A stretch of DNA of 64,000 nt from Propionibacteriaceae bacterium (GCA_003158895.1 PMLO01000090.1:32780-96779); one strand, 5' to 3'. Positions 53,654-62,782 are shown, counted from the stretch's first letter. The notes: generated from the sequence alone by a model not told the origin. Translations and numbers: made by a program.

Positions 53654-54246
53654 ACCTCCGGGAGTGTGCGTGGTGTCGCGGGCCGATTCCGGCGACGCTG
53701 AGGCGTGATGCGGTGTGTTGTTCGGTTCGGTGTCGGCAGGCACGTCACCGGTTCACGACCGGTGCAGGCGTCGCGCAGGACCTCCACGACGCGTCGTTGC
53801 TGCAGCCGCCGACTTACATCGCGATGAGAGAAGCGATCGCCGACGCCAGACGGGTCCTGAAGGAACGAGATGAGAAGGCGGAGCGGGTCGCCGACGAAGC
53901 CGAACGGATCGCCGCCGCTTCCCGGGCCGCCGAGCGAGACGAACGCATCCGCACCATCGATGCCAGCATGGCAGCGAGCCGGGCTCGTCACGAACGATGG
54001 GTGGAGGCACAGGCGCTCCGACGCCAACAGGCCGCAGCCGAGGCGGCGACCCGCCAACCCCAGAACCCAGGCGGCGGCGACGAGACCCTCGGCTTTCCGG
54101 CCAGGAACGGCTCGTTCCCCGTCGTGTACACGCTGCAGGACCTCGCCGGGTGGGAGGCCACGTATCAGCTGGAAGCGCCGGGCATGGGGCGTGGCGGCGA
54201 GTCCTCGAGCATCACGTCGGCCTGTTCGCCGACTGGGTCGGATTGA
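53650..54246 (+). CDS. Zinc-finger coiled-coil protein, probably frameshifted near its end
   Basis: A 198-residue product: N-terminal CAWCRGPIPATLRRDAVCCS, then RCRQARHRF (a four-Cys zinc ribbon common in element-encoded replication/transfer proteins), then a long basic/acidic coiled coil (KERDEKAERVADEAERIAAA). Near 54184-54192 (CATGGGGCG) the frame ends in low-quality sequence, while another frame reads on naturally as WRRVLEHHVGLFADWVGLM into the following gene. Most likely both are one protein of about 300 residues with a one-base indel. Confidence 0.6.
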   Translation: MNLRECAWCRGPIPATLRRDAVCCSVRCRQARHRFTTGAGVAQDLHDASLLQPPTYIAMREAIADARRVLKERDEKAERVADEAERIAAASRAAERDERIRTIDASMAASRARHERWVEAQALRRQQAAAEAATRQPQNPGGGDETLGFPARNGSFPVVYTLQDLAGWEATYQLEAPGMGRGGESSSITSACSPTGSD

Positions 54247-54551
54247 TGACCGACCGGTGGGCGACCGGCCTCCCTGAGCATCTCGTTGACCCGGCGTGGG
54301 CCGCGCTGTACCTGACGACAACGTCGCTGTCGGGGCAGGTCAGTGTCTTCGTCGGCGGCGGCGATCTCGACCGCGACCTGCTCTACCCGTACGACCCGAT
54401 CGACCCTGACAGACTCATTTTGGCCAGGATGGCCGCGTTGGGCCTGATCCGGGTGGACATCGAACCGGGTGAGCCTGTGATGGTGCGGGTCCTCCATGAC
54501 CTCGGCCAGGTCCAGTGGAACGCGAAGGTCCGGCAGCCTCACGCGTCCTGA
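54246..54551 (+). CDS. C-terminal part of the split zinc-finger protein, or separate small gene
   Basis: A 101-residue frame beginning MTDRWATGLPEHLVDPAWAA and ending AKVRQPHAS. The coding pattern extends upstream of its ATG in the same frame (WRRVLEHHVGLFADWVGL), which supports an original fusion with the preceding gene. If independent, it starts with a TGATG overlap. No domain known; it ends 388 bases before the relaxase gene. Confidence 0.5.
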   Translation: MTDRWATGLPEHLVDPAWAALYLTTTSLSGQVSVFVGGGDLDRDLLYPYDPIDPDRLILARMAALGLIRVDIEPGEPVMVRVLHDLGQVQWNAKVRQPHAS

Positions 54552-54753
54552 TCGTAGGCGCCAGTATCGTCGCCGACCCCCGAGGAGCGACGAGGAGAAG
54601 GTGGTCGTCGCAACGCCATGTCGATCGCGATCGAGGAGGCGACCAGCGCGAACCCAACTGTCCATCCGGTGCGGGCACGGCTCCCGAGAATCTGTGTCAC
54701 GGTAAAGACGCCAGCCCACCCCCGTCGCGCTGCCGTTCACGGCGGGGCTTGCC

Positions 54754-54767
54754 TGACACAAGTGTCA
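54754..54767. other. Inverted repeat, candidate origin of transfer region
   Basis: TGACAC-AA-GTGTCA is a perfect 6-bp inverted repeat in the 388-base gap before the MobF relaxase gene, where oriT is usually found. The gap has no convincing gene, is rich in short C/G runs and ends with motif copy 6. A nic site cannot be read from sequence alone. Confidence 0.35.
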
Positions 54768-54882
54768 CTTGGTCCTGCCACCGACAGACACGCGCACACT
54801 GCACGCCGCGACCCTCTGACGGCAACGAAACCCGGGGCACGACGGCCACGACCACGACGACGGAGCCACCCATCCGAGACGA

Positions 54883-54913
54883 AAAGGGGAGGGTTCACCG
54901 CGGTGCATGAAGA
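54883..54913 (+). promoter_or_regulatory. Two-part transfer-gene motif, copy 6
   Basis: AAAAGGGGAGGGTT (54882-54895; GGTT 54892-54895), then exactly 11 bases and ATGAAGA (54907-54913), 26 bases before the relaxase ATG. Its left box is the least conserved. The ATG opens a 6-codon frame, MKNHFW. Confidence 0.45.
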
Positions 54914-54939
54914 ACCACTTCTGGTGATGGGACCTGCTC

Positions 54940-57900
54940 ATGTCGGTGTCGATCAACCGTCTTGTCGGCGCCAAAGGCGCCGAGTATCTGCTGCGCACCA
55001 TCGCGCACGGCGACGGACGATCGGCTGCCGGCTCAGCACTGACTCGCTACTACGCCGAGTCCGGAACTCCGCCTGGCCGCTGGTTCGGGGCCGGCCTCAC
55101 CCAACTCGACGACGGCCGCGGCATCGAGGCCGGCAGCGAAGTAGGCGAGGACCAACTACGCAACATGCTGGGCGGCGGCTTCGATCCGGTGACGATGAAA
55201 CCGCTCGGCAAAGTCCTCAGCCCGTACCTGAAGCAGACCGGACCCGACGGGAAACCGATCGAACGCCGCTCAGTGACCGGCTTCGACCTGACCTTCTCGG
55301 TGCCCAAGTCTGTCTCTGCGATGTGGGCCATCGCTGACGGCGGGACCCAGGCGATCATCTACGAAGCGCACCAGGAAGCGATCAGGCAGGCACTCGTCTG
55401 GGCCGAGGAACACGTCTTCTTCTCCCGCTCAGGCCACAACGGCGTACTCCAAGAACGGATCCATGGTGTCGTCGGGGCCGGGTTCGACCACTGGGACTCG
55501 CGCGCCGCCGACCCGCAGCTACACACCCACCTCGTGATACAGAACCGGGCAAAGTCGGTCTCCGACGGGCAGTGGCGCACCCTCGACTCCCGCGCCATCT
55601 ACAAGGCCACGGTCACGCTCTCCGAGCTGCACCAGGTCTTGCTGCAAGACGAGCTGACGCGCCGACTCGGTGTCGGCTGGGACCCACGGACCCGCACCCA
55701 CAGCCACGTCCCGAAGTGGGAAGTGACCGGAGTCAGCGACGCGCTCCAGGCCGAGTTCTCACAACGCTCCGCGGCAATCGCAGTCCACAAGGACGAACAG
55801 GTCGCCGCGTTCGAGGCGACACACAGCCGTAAACCGACCGCCGTTGAGGTGCTACGGATGCGTCAGGCAGCGACCCTGGCGACCCGGGAAGACAAGCACG
55901 AGCACTCCCTCGCCGACCTCACCGAGCAATGGCGCGAACGAGCCCGAACCTATGTCGGCGAAGACACCGTCTCCTTCGTTGAGAGCCTCGCCCGCAACGA
56001 CATGCCGCTACTACGCGCCGACGACCTCACCGACGACATGCTGACCGAGCTCGGCACGGTCGCTCTCACCGGTGTCACCGAGAAGCGGGCGACGTTCACC
56101 CGCGCGAACGTGCACGCTGAACTGTCCCGGCGAATGGCCGAAATCCGGTTCGCCTCCGCAGCCGACCGCATCGCCGCCACCGAACGCGCCGCCACCATCG
56201 CCGTCGAGTCCGCGCTACGAATCTCCGCCGACGAGCTGCACCACACCCCCGACGCGTACCGCGACCAGAAGGCCGGCGTGTCCCGCTTCCGAGGCGTCGG
56301 GACCGAACTGTTCACCACCACCGCACTCCTCGACGCCGAACACAGACTCGTCGAGACCTCACACCTGACCACCGGACCCCGCGTCAACCTCGACACCATC
56401 GACGCCACAGTCGGCGACGACGAGCACGGCCAGCGACGCAACATGACCGGCAAAAAGCACGGCCTCAGCGACGAACAACTTGCCGCAGTCGCCGACATCG
56501 CCACCTCCGGCCGCATCGTCGACGTGCTAGTCGGACCAGCCGGGACCGGGAAGTCGACCACCATGGCCGGCCTACGCCAAGCATGGGAACACCACCACGG
56601 CGACGGCTCAGTCGTCGGCGCAGCACCATCAGCAGCCGCAGCTGAAGTCCTCTCAGGCGAACTCGGCATCGCCTGCGAGAACACCGCGAAATGGCTCACC
56701 GAGCTCGCAGCGACCGGCCGTCGGCAGGCCGAGCTCCACCGGCTCGAGCATCCGACCCTGACCCCCGAACAAGCCCGAGCGGCAGCACAACACGCCCACA
56801 CACGACTCGCAGCAGCCGAACAAACCGGGAACGAAGCCACCATCAAAGCCGCAAAGCAGGACTACTTCGACCTGCTCGCCCTCACCTCACCGCAGCGACG
56901 AGCCGACCGGATCGCGGCCGTCAAGGCCGAGCTCCAGCAGTGGACCATCAAACCCGGCCAGCTCCTCATCGTCGACGAAGCCTCCCTGGCAGGCACGTTC
57001 GCCCTCGACGAACTCCGTCACCATGTCGCAACCGCCGGCGCGAAAATGCTGCTCGTCGGCGACTGGGCACAGCTCGCAGCCGTCGACGCCGGCGGCGCGT
57101 TCAGCCTGCTCGTCCACGACCGCGGCGACGCTCCTCAGCTCGCGGAAGTCCGCCGCTTCGAGCAGGACTGGGAGAAGGCGGCCTCACTACTGATGCGCCT
57201 GGGACATCGCGAGTGCATCGCCGACTACCAGCAAGCCGGCCGCATCGTCGGCGGAACCCGAGACGCGCTCCTCGACAAGATCTACGACGACTGGCGCGCA
57301 GACCTCGCAGGCGGCGACACCAGCGTCATGATCGCCGGCGACAACCAAGTCGTCGCCGCGCTCAACACCCGCGCCCGCACCGACCTCATCGCAGCAGGCG
57401 TCGTGCGCGGCCGCGAAGTCCCTATCGCCGACGAGCTCCACGCAGCACGAGGCGACCGGGTCATCACCAGACACAACGACCGCAGACTCACCACCAGCAA
57501 ACGAGCCGGCGGATGGGTCAAGAACGGCGACCAATGGGACGTGGTCACCGCGCACCGCGACGGATCCCTGACCGTGAAACGCAGCAAAGGCGGCGGCACA
57601 CTCCGACTGCCGACCAGCTACGTCCGCGAACACGTCCAGCTCGCCTACGCGTCCACCACACACCGCGCACAAGGCATCACCGTCCAACACGGACGCAGCC
57701 TCATCGACCCGACTACGACCCGCGAAGCCAACTACGTCGGCGCGACCCGCGGCCGGATCGACAACACCATCTACGTCGACACCGCCTACGACCCCACACC
57801 CGACACCAGCTACCTACCAGCCGACACTGTCACCGTCGCAGATGTCCTGACCAAGGTCCTCGCCAACATCGGCGCCGAGCAGTCCGCAACAGCAACCATC

Positions 57901-58608
57901 GCCGCGCACCTCGACGACGCACAATCCCTGCCACGTCTCTACGCCGAATACACCACCATCGCCGCAGACGCCGACCTCAACCACTGGACCAACAGCCTCA
58001 CCCGTGCCGGCCTCGACGCCGACCAGCTCCAACAATCACCCGCCTGGGGACCACTGGTCGCCGCCCTCCGCACAGCCGACAGCCTCGGCGTCAACCTCGA
58101 CACCACCCTGCCGCAGCTCGTCACGAACCTGCCAGACGACCAAGCCGCCGTCCTGCACTACCGCATCGACACCCTGATCAAAACCCTCACCGCTCGCGGA
58201 GCCAAACCACGACGAGACCGCAGCATCATCGGCCTCATCCCAGCAGCCCACGCAGACGACCCCAGCCTCAGCCGCGCCCTCGCCGAACGCGCACGCACGA
58301 TGGAACAACGCGTCGACACCCAGCTCACACGAGCGCTCGAGACACACGCCGCATGGACCCGGCTACTCGGCACACCACCCACCGACCCCGCACTCCACCA
58401 GCAATGGTGGACCCAAGCCAGGATCATGGCCGCGTTCCGCGAGCTCCACGACGCCACCACCACACCCGACAAGATCGTCGAAGCCGCAACCACCATCCGC
58501 GAACGCTCCGACGCACGAGTCGCCCGCGCGGCACTCCAACAAGCCCAACAGCTCGCACAACAAGCCGCCGCCCAGCACAGCGGGACCCCGGACCTCCGAC
58601 CGCTGTAA
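54940..58608 (+). CDS. traA: MobF relaxase-helicase (TraA/TrwC family)
   Basis: A 1222-residue protein that should nick oriT and unwind the transferred strand. The relaxase part begins MSVSINRLVGAKGAEYLL; the Tyr pair YY in ALTRYYAESG (residues 37-38) and metal-binding HTH in DPQLHTHLVIQNR (His195, His197) are visible, with GFDLTFSVPKSVSAMW between. The RecD2-like helicase has Walker A GPAGTGKST (532-540), Walker B LLIVDEAS (about 676-683) and a C-terminal motif YASTTHRAQGITVQHG. A 250-residue helical tail follows. It is on the same strand as the T4SS and marks this element as self-transmissible in design. Confidence 0.93.
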   Translation: MSVSINRLVGAKGAEYLLRTIAHGDGRSAAGSALTRYYAESGTPPGRWFGAGLTQLDDGRGIEAGSEVGEDQLRNMLGGGFDPVTMKPLGKVLSPYLKQTGPDGKPIERRSVTGFDLTFSVPKSVSAMWAIADGGTQAIIYEAHQEAIRQALVWAEEHVFFSRSGHNGVLQERIHGVVGAGFDHWDSRAADPQLHTHLVIQNRAKSVSDGQWRTLDSRAIYKATVTLSELHQVLLQDELTRRLGVGWDPRTRTHSHVPKWEVTGVSDALQAEFSQRSAAIAVHKDEQVAAFEATHSRKPTAVEVLRMRQAATLATREDKHEHSLADLTEQWRERARTYVGEDTVSFVESLARNDMPLLRADDLTDDMLTELGTVALTGVTEKRATFTRANVHAELSRRMAEIRFASAADRIAATERAATIAVESALRISADELHHTPDAYRDQKAGVSRFRGVGTELFTTTALLDAEHRLVETSHLTTGPRVNLDTIDATVGDDEHGQRRNMTGKKHGLSDEQLAAVADIATSGRIVDVLVGPAGTGKSTTMAGLRQAWEHHHGDGSVVGAAPSAAAAEVLSGELGIACENTAKWLTELAATGRRQAELHRLEHPTLTPEQARAAAQHAHTRLAAAEQTGNEATIKAAKQDYFDLLALTSPQRRADRIAAVKAELQQWTIKPGQLLIVDEASLAGTFALDELRHHVATAGAKMLLVGDWAQLAAVDAGGAFSLLVHDRGDAPQLAEVRRFEQDWEKAASLLMRLGHRECIADYQQAGRIVGGTRDALLDKIYDDWRADLAGGDTSVMIAGDNQVVAALNTRARTDLIAAGVVRGREVPIADELHAARGDRVITRHNDRRLTTSKRAGGWVKNGDQWDVVTAHRDGSLTVKRSKGGGTLRLPTSYVREHVQLAYASTTHRAQGITVQHGRSLIDPTTTREANYVGATRGRIDNTIYVDTAYDPTPDTSYLPADTVTVADVLTKVLANIGAEQSATATIAAHLDDAQSLPRLYAEYTTIAADADLNHWTNSLTRAGLDADQLQQSPAWGPLVAALRTADSLGVNLDTTLPQLVTNLPDDQAAVLHYRIDTLIKTLTARGAKPRRDRSIIGLIPAAHADDPSLSRALAERARTMEQRVDTQLTRALETHAAWTRLLGTPPTDPALHQQWWTQARIMAAFRELHDATTTPDKIVEAATTIRERSDARVARAALQQAQQLAQQAAAQHSGTPDLRPL

Positions 58609-58718
58609 CGACCGCGCAGCCGCCCCGACGCCCGCACGCCGCTATCGTCCAAGGTCAGGGTCTCGCGCCGTGAATTCTCGTGACTGGTGACCGCAACGAT
58701 GGCGGTCCCTATTGGGCT

Positions 58719-59573
58719 CTACGTTGCCCACTGGGACGCCGACGGCACACCATTCGGCGCCATCCAAGGACGACTGTCGGTGACGGCCTGCGCTGCGGTC
58801 AGAATGAGTTGCGCCGCAGAGTCCGCGACCTGAGAGATGTATGCGCTGATCCCGGCAATCGCGAGCGCCAAGAAGGCAACCGCGATCGCGAGAGGGACCA
58901 GCTCCTCCCAGGCGACGTCGACCTCGGCGAGGAGCGCGACGAAGGCCGCGATGTCTGCCAGCCCCGTGACGCCGGTTCCTTCAAACAGCGCGGCGACCGC
59001 CAAGCTCAGGGAACGGATGAACTGGATGGCGGACCAGATCGCCTCCAGCGCAGCCGCTCCGGCGGTCAAGATGTAGAGAAGTGCGCCAGTTAGCCAGTTC
59101 CGCATCTGCTCGTCGGCAGCCTCCAGAGCCCCGGCCGCAGACCGGAAGCGGTCTTCGAGGTTGAAGGCAATGAAGTGATCGTCTGCGACCAGCGCCTCAT
59201 AGACGTCGCTCGCCGGACCAACCCAGCCCGACCTGCCGGCCGACATGCGATGGACCTCGAACTCGGTCGTGATCGGCTCAGCTGCCCTGGTGGCGTAGTC
59301 CCGGAAGACGCGCGCCGCATCGCCAAGGCTGTTCAGCGCCTGGCAGGTGGGCGTCCACGTGGGCACCTGCTGCGGGACGACCCGGCTGAAGTCGTTCCGG
59401 GCTGCGGACAGCTGAGCGGCAGCTGGCGACCGAGGAAAGGGAACTCCCGCTGGGAGACGCGATAGGAGGCTCAGGAGCCGGGTCACTTCACCGGTGAGGA
59501 TGCCCAAGTCGGTCTGCACCTTCGCGGTGACTGCCGTGGCTCGCTCAACAAGCTGTTGCAGGTCATCGGCCAC
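58719..59573 (-). CDS. ESX/WXG-type large membrane protein
   Basis: A 284-residue protein. The N-terminal half is a helical hairpin (LQQLVERATAVTAKVQTDLG, then LTGEVTRLLSLLSRL) of the type seen in WXG100-related and toxin-carrier proteins; the middle has SGWVGPASDVYEALV. Two or three hydrophobic helices follow (WLTGALLYILTAGAAALEAI and LVPLAIAVAFLALAIAGISA). It is the last gene of a minus-strand unit behind the WXG-like and YbaB-like genes, so secretion by an ESX/type VII system is the likely theme. No toxin domain was recognised. Confidence 0.55.
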   Translation of the reverse strand: MADDLQQLVERATAVTAKVQTDLGILTGEVTRLLSLLSRLPAGVPFPRSPAAAQLSAARNDFSRVVPQQVPTWTPTCQALNSLGDAARVFRDYATRAAEPITTEFEVHRMSAGRSGWVGPASDVYEALVADDHFIAFNLEDRFRSAAGALEAADEQMRNWLTGALLYILTAGAAALEAIWSAIQFIRSLSLAVAALFEGTGVTGLADIAAFVALLAEVDVAWEELVPLAIAVAFLALAIAGISAYISQVADSAAQLILTAAQAVTDSRPWMAPNGVPSASQWAT

Positions 59574-59576
59574 GTC

Positions 59577-59945
59577 TCATCTCCTGGCTTCCTTATCCGC
59601 GTCAATCAGTCTGGCGACCTCACCGGCCCATTCAGTTCCCTGCGCCTCGGCCGCTGCGTACGCATACGACGTCTCCAGGAGCTGGTCCTTGATGCTGGCG
59701 CACACCTGCGCCGCGACCCCGTAGCCGACACCCGTCTGTGAGTCGGTCGACTGTGAGAAGACGTCGATGAGATGCTGGTATGCCTCGTAGACCTTGGCGA
59801 ATTTCGGCTCCTGGTTGGGCACGCTCAAGCAGTCCCGGATCGCGCCAGCAAGAACTCTGCAGTCAGCGCCGATCTGCCCCCACGAATCGGCTTGCTGACC
59901 AAACCAGGACAGTCGGTAACTGATCGTGGCCAGATCCTGACTCAT
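59577..59945 (-). CDS. WXG100/EspC-like small secreted-type protein
   Basis: A 122-residue all-helical protein with SWFGQQADSWGQIGADC in its first helix and SYAYAAAEAQGTEWAGEV near the end, like small ESX-associated helical hairpin proteins. It lies 3 bases from the large membrane protein and overlaps the YbaB-like gene by 4 bases. Export by an ESX apparatus elsewhere in the genome is inferred; no ESX ATPase is in the window. Confidence 0.55.
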   Translation of the reverse strand: MSQDLATISYRLSWFGQQADSWGQIGADCRVLAGAIRDCLSVPNQEPKFAKVYEAYQHLIDVFSQSTDSQTGVGYGVAAQVCASIKDQLLETSYAYAAAEAQGTEWAGEVARLIDADKEARR

Positions 59946-60490
59946 GTGATAATCCCCATGTCTAGCAATTCGGTGACCTCGGCCACCATGTCATCTAACT
60001 CGGCCCTTCGCCTGTTAGTAGTGGCGTGGAGGTGGGACTCGGCGTCCTGCAATGTTTGTGTGATCAACTGTGCGATCCCGTCGACAGCCTTATGCCTCAA
60101 CCAGTCCTCTGACAGGGCCACGCCAACGATGCGATCCCCGGCGACAGTGACAACGACCTCGCCGCGCAGAGATGACACACGGTTCTCGATCGGAGACGAC
60201 TCGTTGAGGGCGATGTCGGCCTGAGCCCTTACCCGGTGAACGAGCCGGGCACTGGCCAGGTTGCCCAGCCGACCGTAGATGTCCGAACCCGACGGCAGCA
60301 CGCGCCCCTTCGGCGTTCTAGACATGATCGCGACCTGGAGGCTCATTCTCAGCAGAGCAGGACTTGAAGCGAATCGGGTCCGCCATCGCGGGTCGATGTG
60401 CGCCCACGCAATGCGCCCGTTCGCATCCCGCTCGACAGTGACGAGATCGACGCGGTCGTGCATAGACAGATCCTCGGTTGCGGATGTCAC
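59942..60490 (-). CDS. YbaB/EbfC-like protein of the ESX-type unit
   Basis: A 182-residue protein: an N-terminal domain (VDLVTVERDANGRIAWAHID), then a C-terminal YbaB-like part (NRVSSLRGEVVVTVAGDRIV, ESHLHATTNRRRAELDDMV). YbaB-like proteins with this build occur in actinobacterial ESX gene sets. GTG at 60490 was preferred because it overlaps the upstream stop by 4 bases (GTGA); an ATG at 60547 would overlap by 61. Confidence 0.55.
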   Translation of the reverse strand: MTSATEDLSMHDRVDLVTVERDANGRIAWAHIDPRWRTRFASSPALLRMSLQVAIMSRTPKGRVLPSGSDIYGRLGNLASARLVHRVRAQADIALNESSPIENRVSSLRGEVVVTVAGDRIVGVALSEDWLRHKAVDGIAQLITQTLQDAESHLHATTNRRRAELDDMVAEVTELLDMGIIT

Positions 60491-60678
60491 GGCCGGAGCT
60501 TCCGCCCCGAAAGAACCAAGAGCACCAGGCTCAGCGCCACCAGACAACCATCAATTAGCAGCAAGTTGGGGCTCTTGGCTGTCGCCAGGCCCACGACAGC
60601 GAAAACGAACATGATCAACGCGATCACGAAGCTCACAAGGACAGACGATCTAGGAGGAGACTGCCGGCGCTGAATCAC
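60487..60678 (-). CDS. 63-residue membrane protein heading the ESX-type unit
   Basis: A small protein with a basic N-terminus (MIQRRQSPPRSS) and two hydrophobic helices (VLVSFVIALIMFVFAVVGLA and NLLLIDGCLVALSLVLLVL), ending SGRKLRP. It overlaps the YbaB-like gene by 4 bases. The promoter of the unit should lie in the 270-base gap to the divergent gene at 60946. Confidence 0.55.
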   Translation of the reverse strand: MIQRRQSPPRSSVLVSFVIALIMFVFAVVGLATAKSPNLLLIDGCLVALSLVLLVLSGRKLRP

Positions 60679-60945
60679 GGCACGTCCTTTGCTCGACGCT
60701 GAGGGGCAACGTTTGGCTGGAACAGGGGGGTCAACGACAACAGGTGGATCGAGCGTCGGGCCATGCGCGGCAGATTAGCAGAGGTGGGGTCCGTGCCCGG
60801 TTCACACCACATGAAGCCAGCCTGGTACCAGGACGCTAACCGCGCGGCGACACTGGCGCCCATTCGTCGTTCGTGGGCAGTGCCACCGGCTCGCCGGAGC
60901 AGAGCCGTTATGGGGTCAGCACCCGCGTCACTCTAGGCTTGCTCC

Positions 60946-61479
60946 ATGGACCCTGTTGTCATTGAGCTTGCCGAATGGACTCAGCGGCTGCCAGCGCCTA
61001 CTCGAGGATCGCTCAAGGCCCGAGCGGTGGGATCGCTCATCTTCGGCGGGTGCGCGATCCTCCTCACTGCGGGCGGGCTGGTCGCGACTCTCATCCAGGA
61101 CGGAATCACACTCCGGCTTTTCGGGGTGTTCTTCGTCGGGGTGATATCAGTGCTTCTGATACGGAACGGTGTGCACTTCCTGCGGCACCTTCCGGCAGGC
61201 AGCTCAGAGACGCGCGTACAGTTCGCGGCGACCTACGCCTTCACCATCTCCAGCGACGCCATTCACTTCCCCGGCAGGTTCGCAGCAGAGCCAGAGGACT
61301 GGCCGCTCTCGCAGACCGAGGTCACAGCCAAGGCCAGACAGTCGGGCGGCACCCTGAGTCTGAAGTGCCCCGGCAGGCGATCACGGCGATTCCTCGCCCG
61401 TTCCCTGATCATGCCACCCGCCGACATCTGCCGGCTCGTCGAAGAACTCCGATCAGCTGCAACAGGGAGCATCGCCTAG
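60946..61479 (+). CDS. Two-helix membrane protein, function unknown
   Basis: A 177-residue protein with helices GSLIFGGCAILLTAGGLVAT and LRLFGVFFVGVISVLLIRNG near the N-terminus and a soluble C-terminal part with a PH-like strand pattern (YAFTISSDAIHFPG). It is divergent from the ESX-type unit. Similar layout to the membrane protein at 32503, but no sequence match was seen. Confidence 0.6.
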   Translation: MDPVVIELAEWTQRLPAPTRGSLKARAVGSLIFGGCAILLTAGGLVATLIQDGITLRLFGVFFVGVISVLLIRNGVHFLRHLPAGSSETRVQFAATYAFTISSDAIHFPGRFAAEPEDWPLSQTEVTAKARQSGGTLSLKCPGRRSRRFLARSLIMPPADICRLVEELRSAATGSIA

Positions 61480-61505
61480 GACTCACCGACGAGCGCGTGA
61501 GTCAG

Positions 61506-62782
61506 TCAGATCTTGCGGATGCTGCCGGATCCGTCGGCTTCGTAGTCGTCGAAGTTTCGTTCTGCCGCTAGCTCAACGAGCTCGTCCAGGGCTCGACTGA
61601 TGGGTACCTCCACACCCTTTCCGGCGGCGTCATAGCAGCGCCACGTCGGGGTGAACGGGTTCGCGTCGACCAGGACGAAGTAGAGCCGCTCGAACTGCTC
61701 ATCGCGGCCGGCAGGGTCGTTCCGGCCGCTGAAGATCCGGAACCTGGGCGACGCGTTCAGGAAGGTGGAACGCCGGCGCTTCGTGCCGTCGTTGCGGCGT
61801 CTTTGTCGAGAAAGAAGAACGCGGCGATCACGGCGTACGGGAAGCGACGATGCAGAATCGTTGCCTCAACGAGGAGGTCGGCCCGGCGGTTGGTGAGGTT
61901 CTTCTGGAAACCGCCCGACTTCCCATCGCGGAAGTTGATCGTCCACCCGTCGTACGTCGACGCGAGACGGCTAGTCAGCTCGACGTGATCCACCTCGCCA
62001 GCAAAGTCAGGGTGCGTCGAGTAGTACTGCCGCGAAAGACCCGGGTAAGGCGGATCGGCATACGCCAGCCGTAGCGGCTGCAGCCCGTCTTCGGGGGTGA
62101 ACGTGCACTCCTCCAGCGGGAACCAGTCCGTGTCCGGCCTGTCATTGTTGGATGCGGCGCTGCGCACGCCGATGTCGATGGGCTGCTTGCTGAACATCGT
62201 CTGGGTTCGCCGGAGGCGCTCCTCGGGCGCGGGCCGGACTCGGACGAGCCGCACCACCCCATCCCGGTCCAGGGTCGCGTCGCGGCTGCTGATCGGGTTC
62301 GACGGATCGAACAGCCAGGTGACGATCTCGCCGTAGCGTCGGGTCCGGTTCCGCATCGAAACGTCGGTCTCGCCGGACAGCTGGACCTCGATGACCGAGT
62401 GCGGGGTGCAGAACACGTCGACCCGGGAGCACCGATCAAGGCGCTTCTCCACATCGGCTTCGGGATGGCCATGGGCTCGTAGCCACGTGACGAGCGCGTA
62501 CTGGACGATCGCGTGCGTGTAGATGTCGCGGTTCTCCGCGGGGGTGATCCGGCACGTGCTGTGTGCGAAATGCCGGAAGTGCGGCCGGCGGATCCTGCCG
62601 TTCACAGGCATGACCTTCTCGCCGCACCCGCCGAGCTTCCTCGAGCAGTAGAACAGTTCGCCGCACGCATCGGCCGCCTCTATCAGGTCCGCCATGTCGT
62701 CATGGTCGATGAAGGCCTGGACATACCGGTCTTCGGCTGGGTCTCCAAGGACTGCGAACACTGCCCGGTCTTCGTCGATCAC
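61506..62782 (-). pseudogene. Mosaic CoiA-like / DNA-methylase-like gene with a frameshift
   Basis: The N-terminal 190 residues resemble competence protein CoiA: a zinc part (CSRKLGGCGEKVMP and HFRHFAHSTC) and a nuclease-like segment (RVDVFCTPHSVIEVQLSG). Then comes YADPPYPGLSRQYYSTHPDF, a DPPY adenine-methylase block, that stops after about 45 residues. A third part (GGFQKNLTNRRADLLVEATI, AVIAAFFFLDKDAA) follows. This frame ends at 61757 (GVPPS), but the natural continuation NDGTKRRRSTFLNASPRFRI runs in another frame to a stop at 61506, so one base is missing near 61790-61800. It looks like a fossil of recombined genes. Confidence 0.55.

Noticed and set aside
56691..58673. Plus-strand frame of 660 codons overlapping the relaxase
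   Set aside because: Arg/His/Pro-rich shadow in another frame of traA; the traA frame holds the relaxase and helicase motifs.
60675..60863. 62-codon minus-strand frame before the small two-helix gene
   Set aside because: It overlaps the next start by 4 bases, but codon use is mixed and no RBS or hydrophobic pattern was seen; not supported enough to list.
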